64,000 nt of DNA, taken from the NCBI GenBank assembly GCA_965115915.1, contig OZ220483.1:992001-1056000 (forward strand). The letters run 5' to 3'. The notes below the pieces were generated by a model. It was not told where the DNA came from. It saw only the letters and a list, made by a program, of their open reading frames with translations, and searched no databases. Below, one piece after another: positions 63,204-64,000 of this stretch. How positions within the stretch are numbered: the stretch's first letter is position 1; each line of letters starts with the position of its first letter. This DNA is from G965115915 sp965115915. Lineage in GTDB: Bacteria > Pseudomonadota > Gammaproteobacteria > Eutrophobiales > Eutrophobiaceae. The translations under genes were made by a program, and so were the position numbers.

Positions 63204-64000
63204 ATGGCCATGTATTATCGGCGCAGATTATTGATCAGCCTGATTGCGGCTTTCGGTAAAAAAGGCGTCACCGAGCTGGGATTACAAAAGCTCCTGTTTT
63301 TGTTCTGTCAGACACAGGAGAAACCGATTTTCAACTTTGTGCCTTACAAATACGGATGTTTCTCCTTTCAGGCCAGCAGGGATATTCAGGTACTGAATAC
63401 CCACTATAAGTTACTGGTCAAGACCGATGACGACAGACTGATATTTGATGGCAATCCAGCCCTGGCGGGTTTGAAAGAACAGGATGAGATCGGCAAGGCC
63501 CATTTGCTGAAAGAGTTTGCGCATTGTGACGACACAGCCATCGTCAACCATGTGTATGACAGGTTCCCTTACTTTTCTATACACAGCCAATGGGATATGT
63601 CGGAACGGCAGAAAGAGGCAGCCCGACAAAAAAGGAAAGCCCTGCATGCACAAAATGAACGTGTACTGTTTACCATAGGATACGAAGGCAGGGATATTGA
63701 CAGTTACCTCAATCTGTTGATTGAAAACCATGTCGGTTTACTGTGCGATGTGCGCAGAAACGCACTGAGCATGAAGTATGGGTTTTCAAAAAAGCAGATC
63801 GAATGGCATTGTCAAGCGATGGGCATCCATTATGTCCATCTGCCCGAGTTCGGCATTGCCTCACAAAAACGCCAGAACCTTGGTAGCAGCGGTGACTACA
63901 GGAAACTATTCGCCGAATATGAGAAAAAGCTGCCAACGCGACAGACAGCACTTGAACGACTGACCAGGCTGCTTGAGGAACACAATCGTGTCGCATTGAC
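63204..64000 (+). CDS. DUF488-family protein with an extra N-terminal domain, 3' truncated by the window
   Basis: 265 codons are visible from ATG 63204 (GGAA nearby), with the C-terminus beyond the window. Residues 1-145 form a separate domain, beginning YYRRRLLISLIAAFGKKG and with LGLQKLLFLFCQ and FVPYKYGCFSFQA, which recalls the opening of Panacea/DUF4065-type proteins. From residue 152 the DUF488 domain starts (VLFTIGYEGRDIDSYLNLLI, LLCDVRRNALSMKYGFSKKQ, VHLPEFGIAS). DUF488 proteins have a conserved DVR and occur in stress and defence contexts; the biochemical function is unknown. Confidence 0.8.
   Translation, partial: MAMYYRRRLLISLIAAFGKKGVTELGLQKLLFLFCQTQEKPIFNFVPYKYGCFSFQASRDIQVLNTHYKLLVKTDDDRLIFDGNPALAGLKEQDEIGKAHLLKEFAHCDDTAIVNHVYDRFPYFSIHSQWDMSERQKEAARQKRKALHAQNERVLFTIGYEGRDIDSYLNLLIENHVGLLCDVRRNALSMKYGFSKKQIEWHCQAMGIHYVHLPEFGIASQKRQNLGSSGDYRKLFAEYEKKLPTRQTALERLTRLLEEHNRVAL

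Overview
The window looks like chromosome of a gammaproteobacterium of medium-high GC content. The evidence is the gene order rpsB-tsf-pyrH-frr-uppS-cdsA-dxr-rseP-bamA-skp-lpxD-fabZ-lpxA-lpxB-rnhB-dnaE-accA-tilS, the presence of mutH, glnD and hflKC, and a near-canonical XerCD dif site. Placing dxr after cdsA is, as I recall, the Pseudomonas-type order rather than the E. coli one. A SoxYZ-like sulfur carrier and a small c-type cytochrome hint at a respiratory, possibly sulfur-oxidising lineage. I cannot name the species.

Layout. 0-3 kb: the end of a SapC-family gene, the dif site (so the replication terminus), a SoxYZ-like carrier and a radical SAM protein. 3.2-3.8 kb: tRNA-Leu(UAA), preceded in its own orientation by nine tandem 62-bp units, each carrying a copy of the 5' end of the tRNA and a GCAA-capped hairpin. 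3.9-5.8 kb: a MetA-like acyltransferase coupled to an unknown P-loop ATPase. 6-27 kb: a long minus-strand superoperon for translation, isoprenoid, phospholipid, lipid A and outer-membrane biogenesis and replication, reading toward dif. 27-32 kb: map, glnD, mutH and dusA on the plus strand. 32-43 kb: purA, hisZ, hflC, hflK, hflX, miaA, mutL and amiC on the minus strand, with hfq missing from its usual place. 43-49 kb: a cytochrome, an M48 protease, a repeat-rich gap, then orn-nnr-tsaE on the opposite strand from amiC, so the usual nnr-tsaE-amiC-mutL cluster has been split by rearrangement. 49-56.6 kb: recR, ebfC, dnaX, the 4.5S RNA gene, bioA, purE, purK and wecE.

56.9-64 kb is an accessory, defence-like island. 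A compact three-gene operon encodes a NurA-type nuclease, a HerA-type hexameric ATPase and a DNA methyltransferase. Next come an AT-rich HNH endonuclease gene, a deleted IS3-family element and a DUF488 protein with an extra N-terminal domain that runs off the window. The NurA-HerA-methyltransferase operon is the best candidate here for a poorly described system.

Intergenic DNA contains a dispersed family of about 100 bp in four clear copies, and IS ends that match the IS3 remnant at a second place, next to the split in the tsaE/amiC cluster. One lipoprotein gene is interrupted by a single-base slip in a run of seven C, which could be decay, a sequencing error or phase variation.
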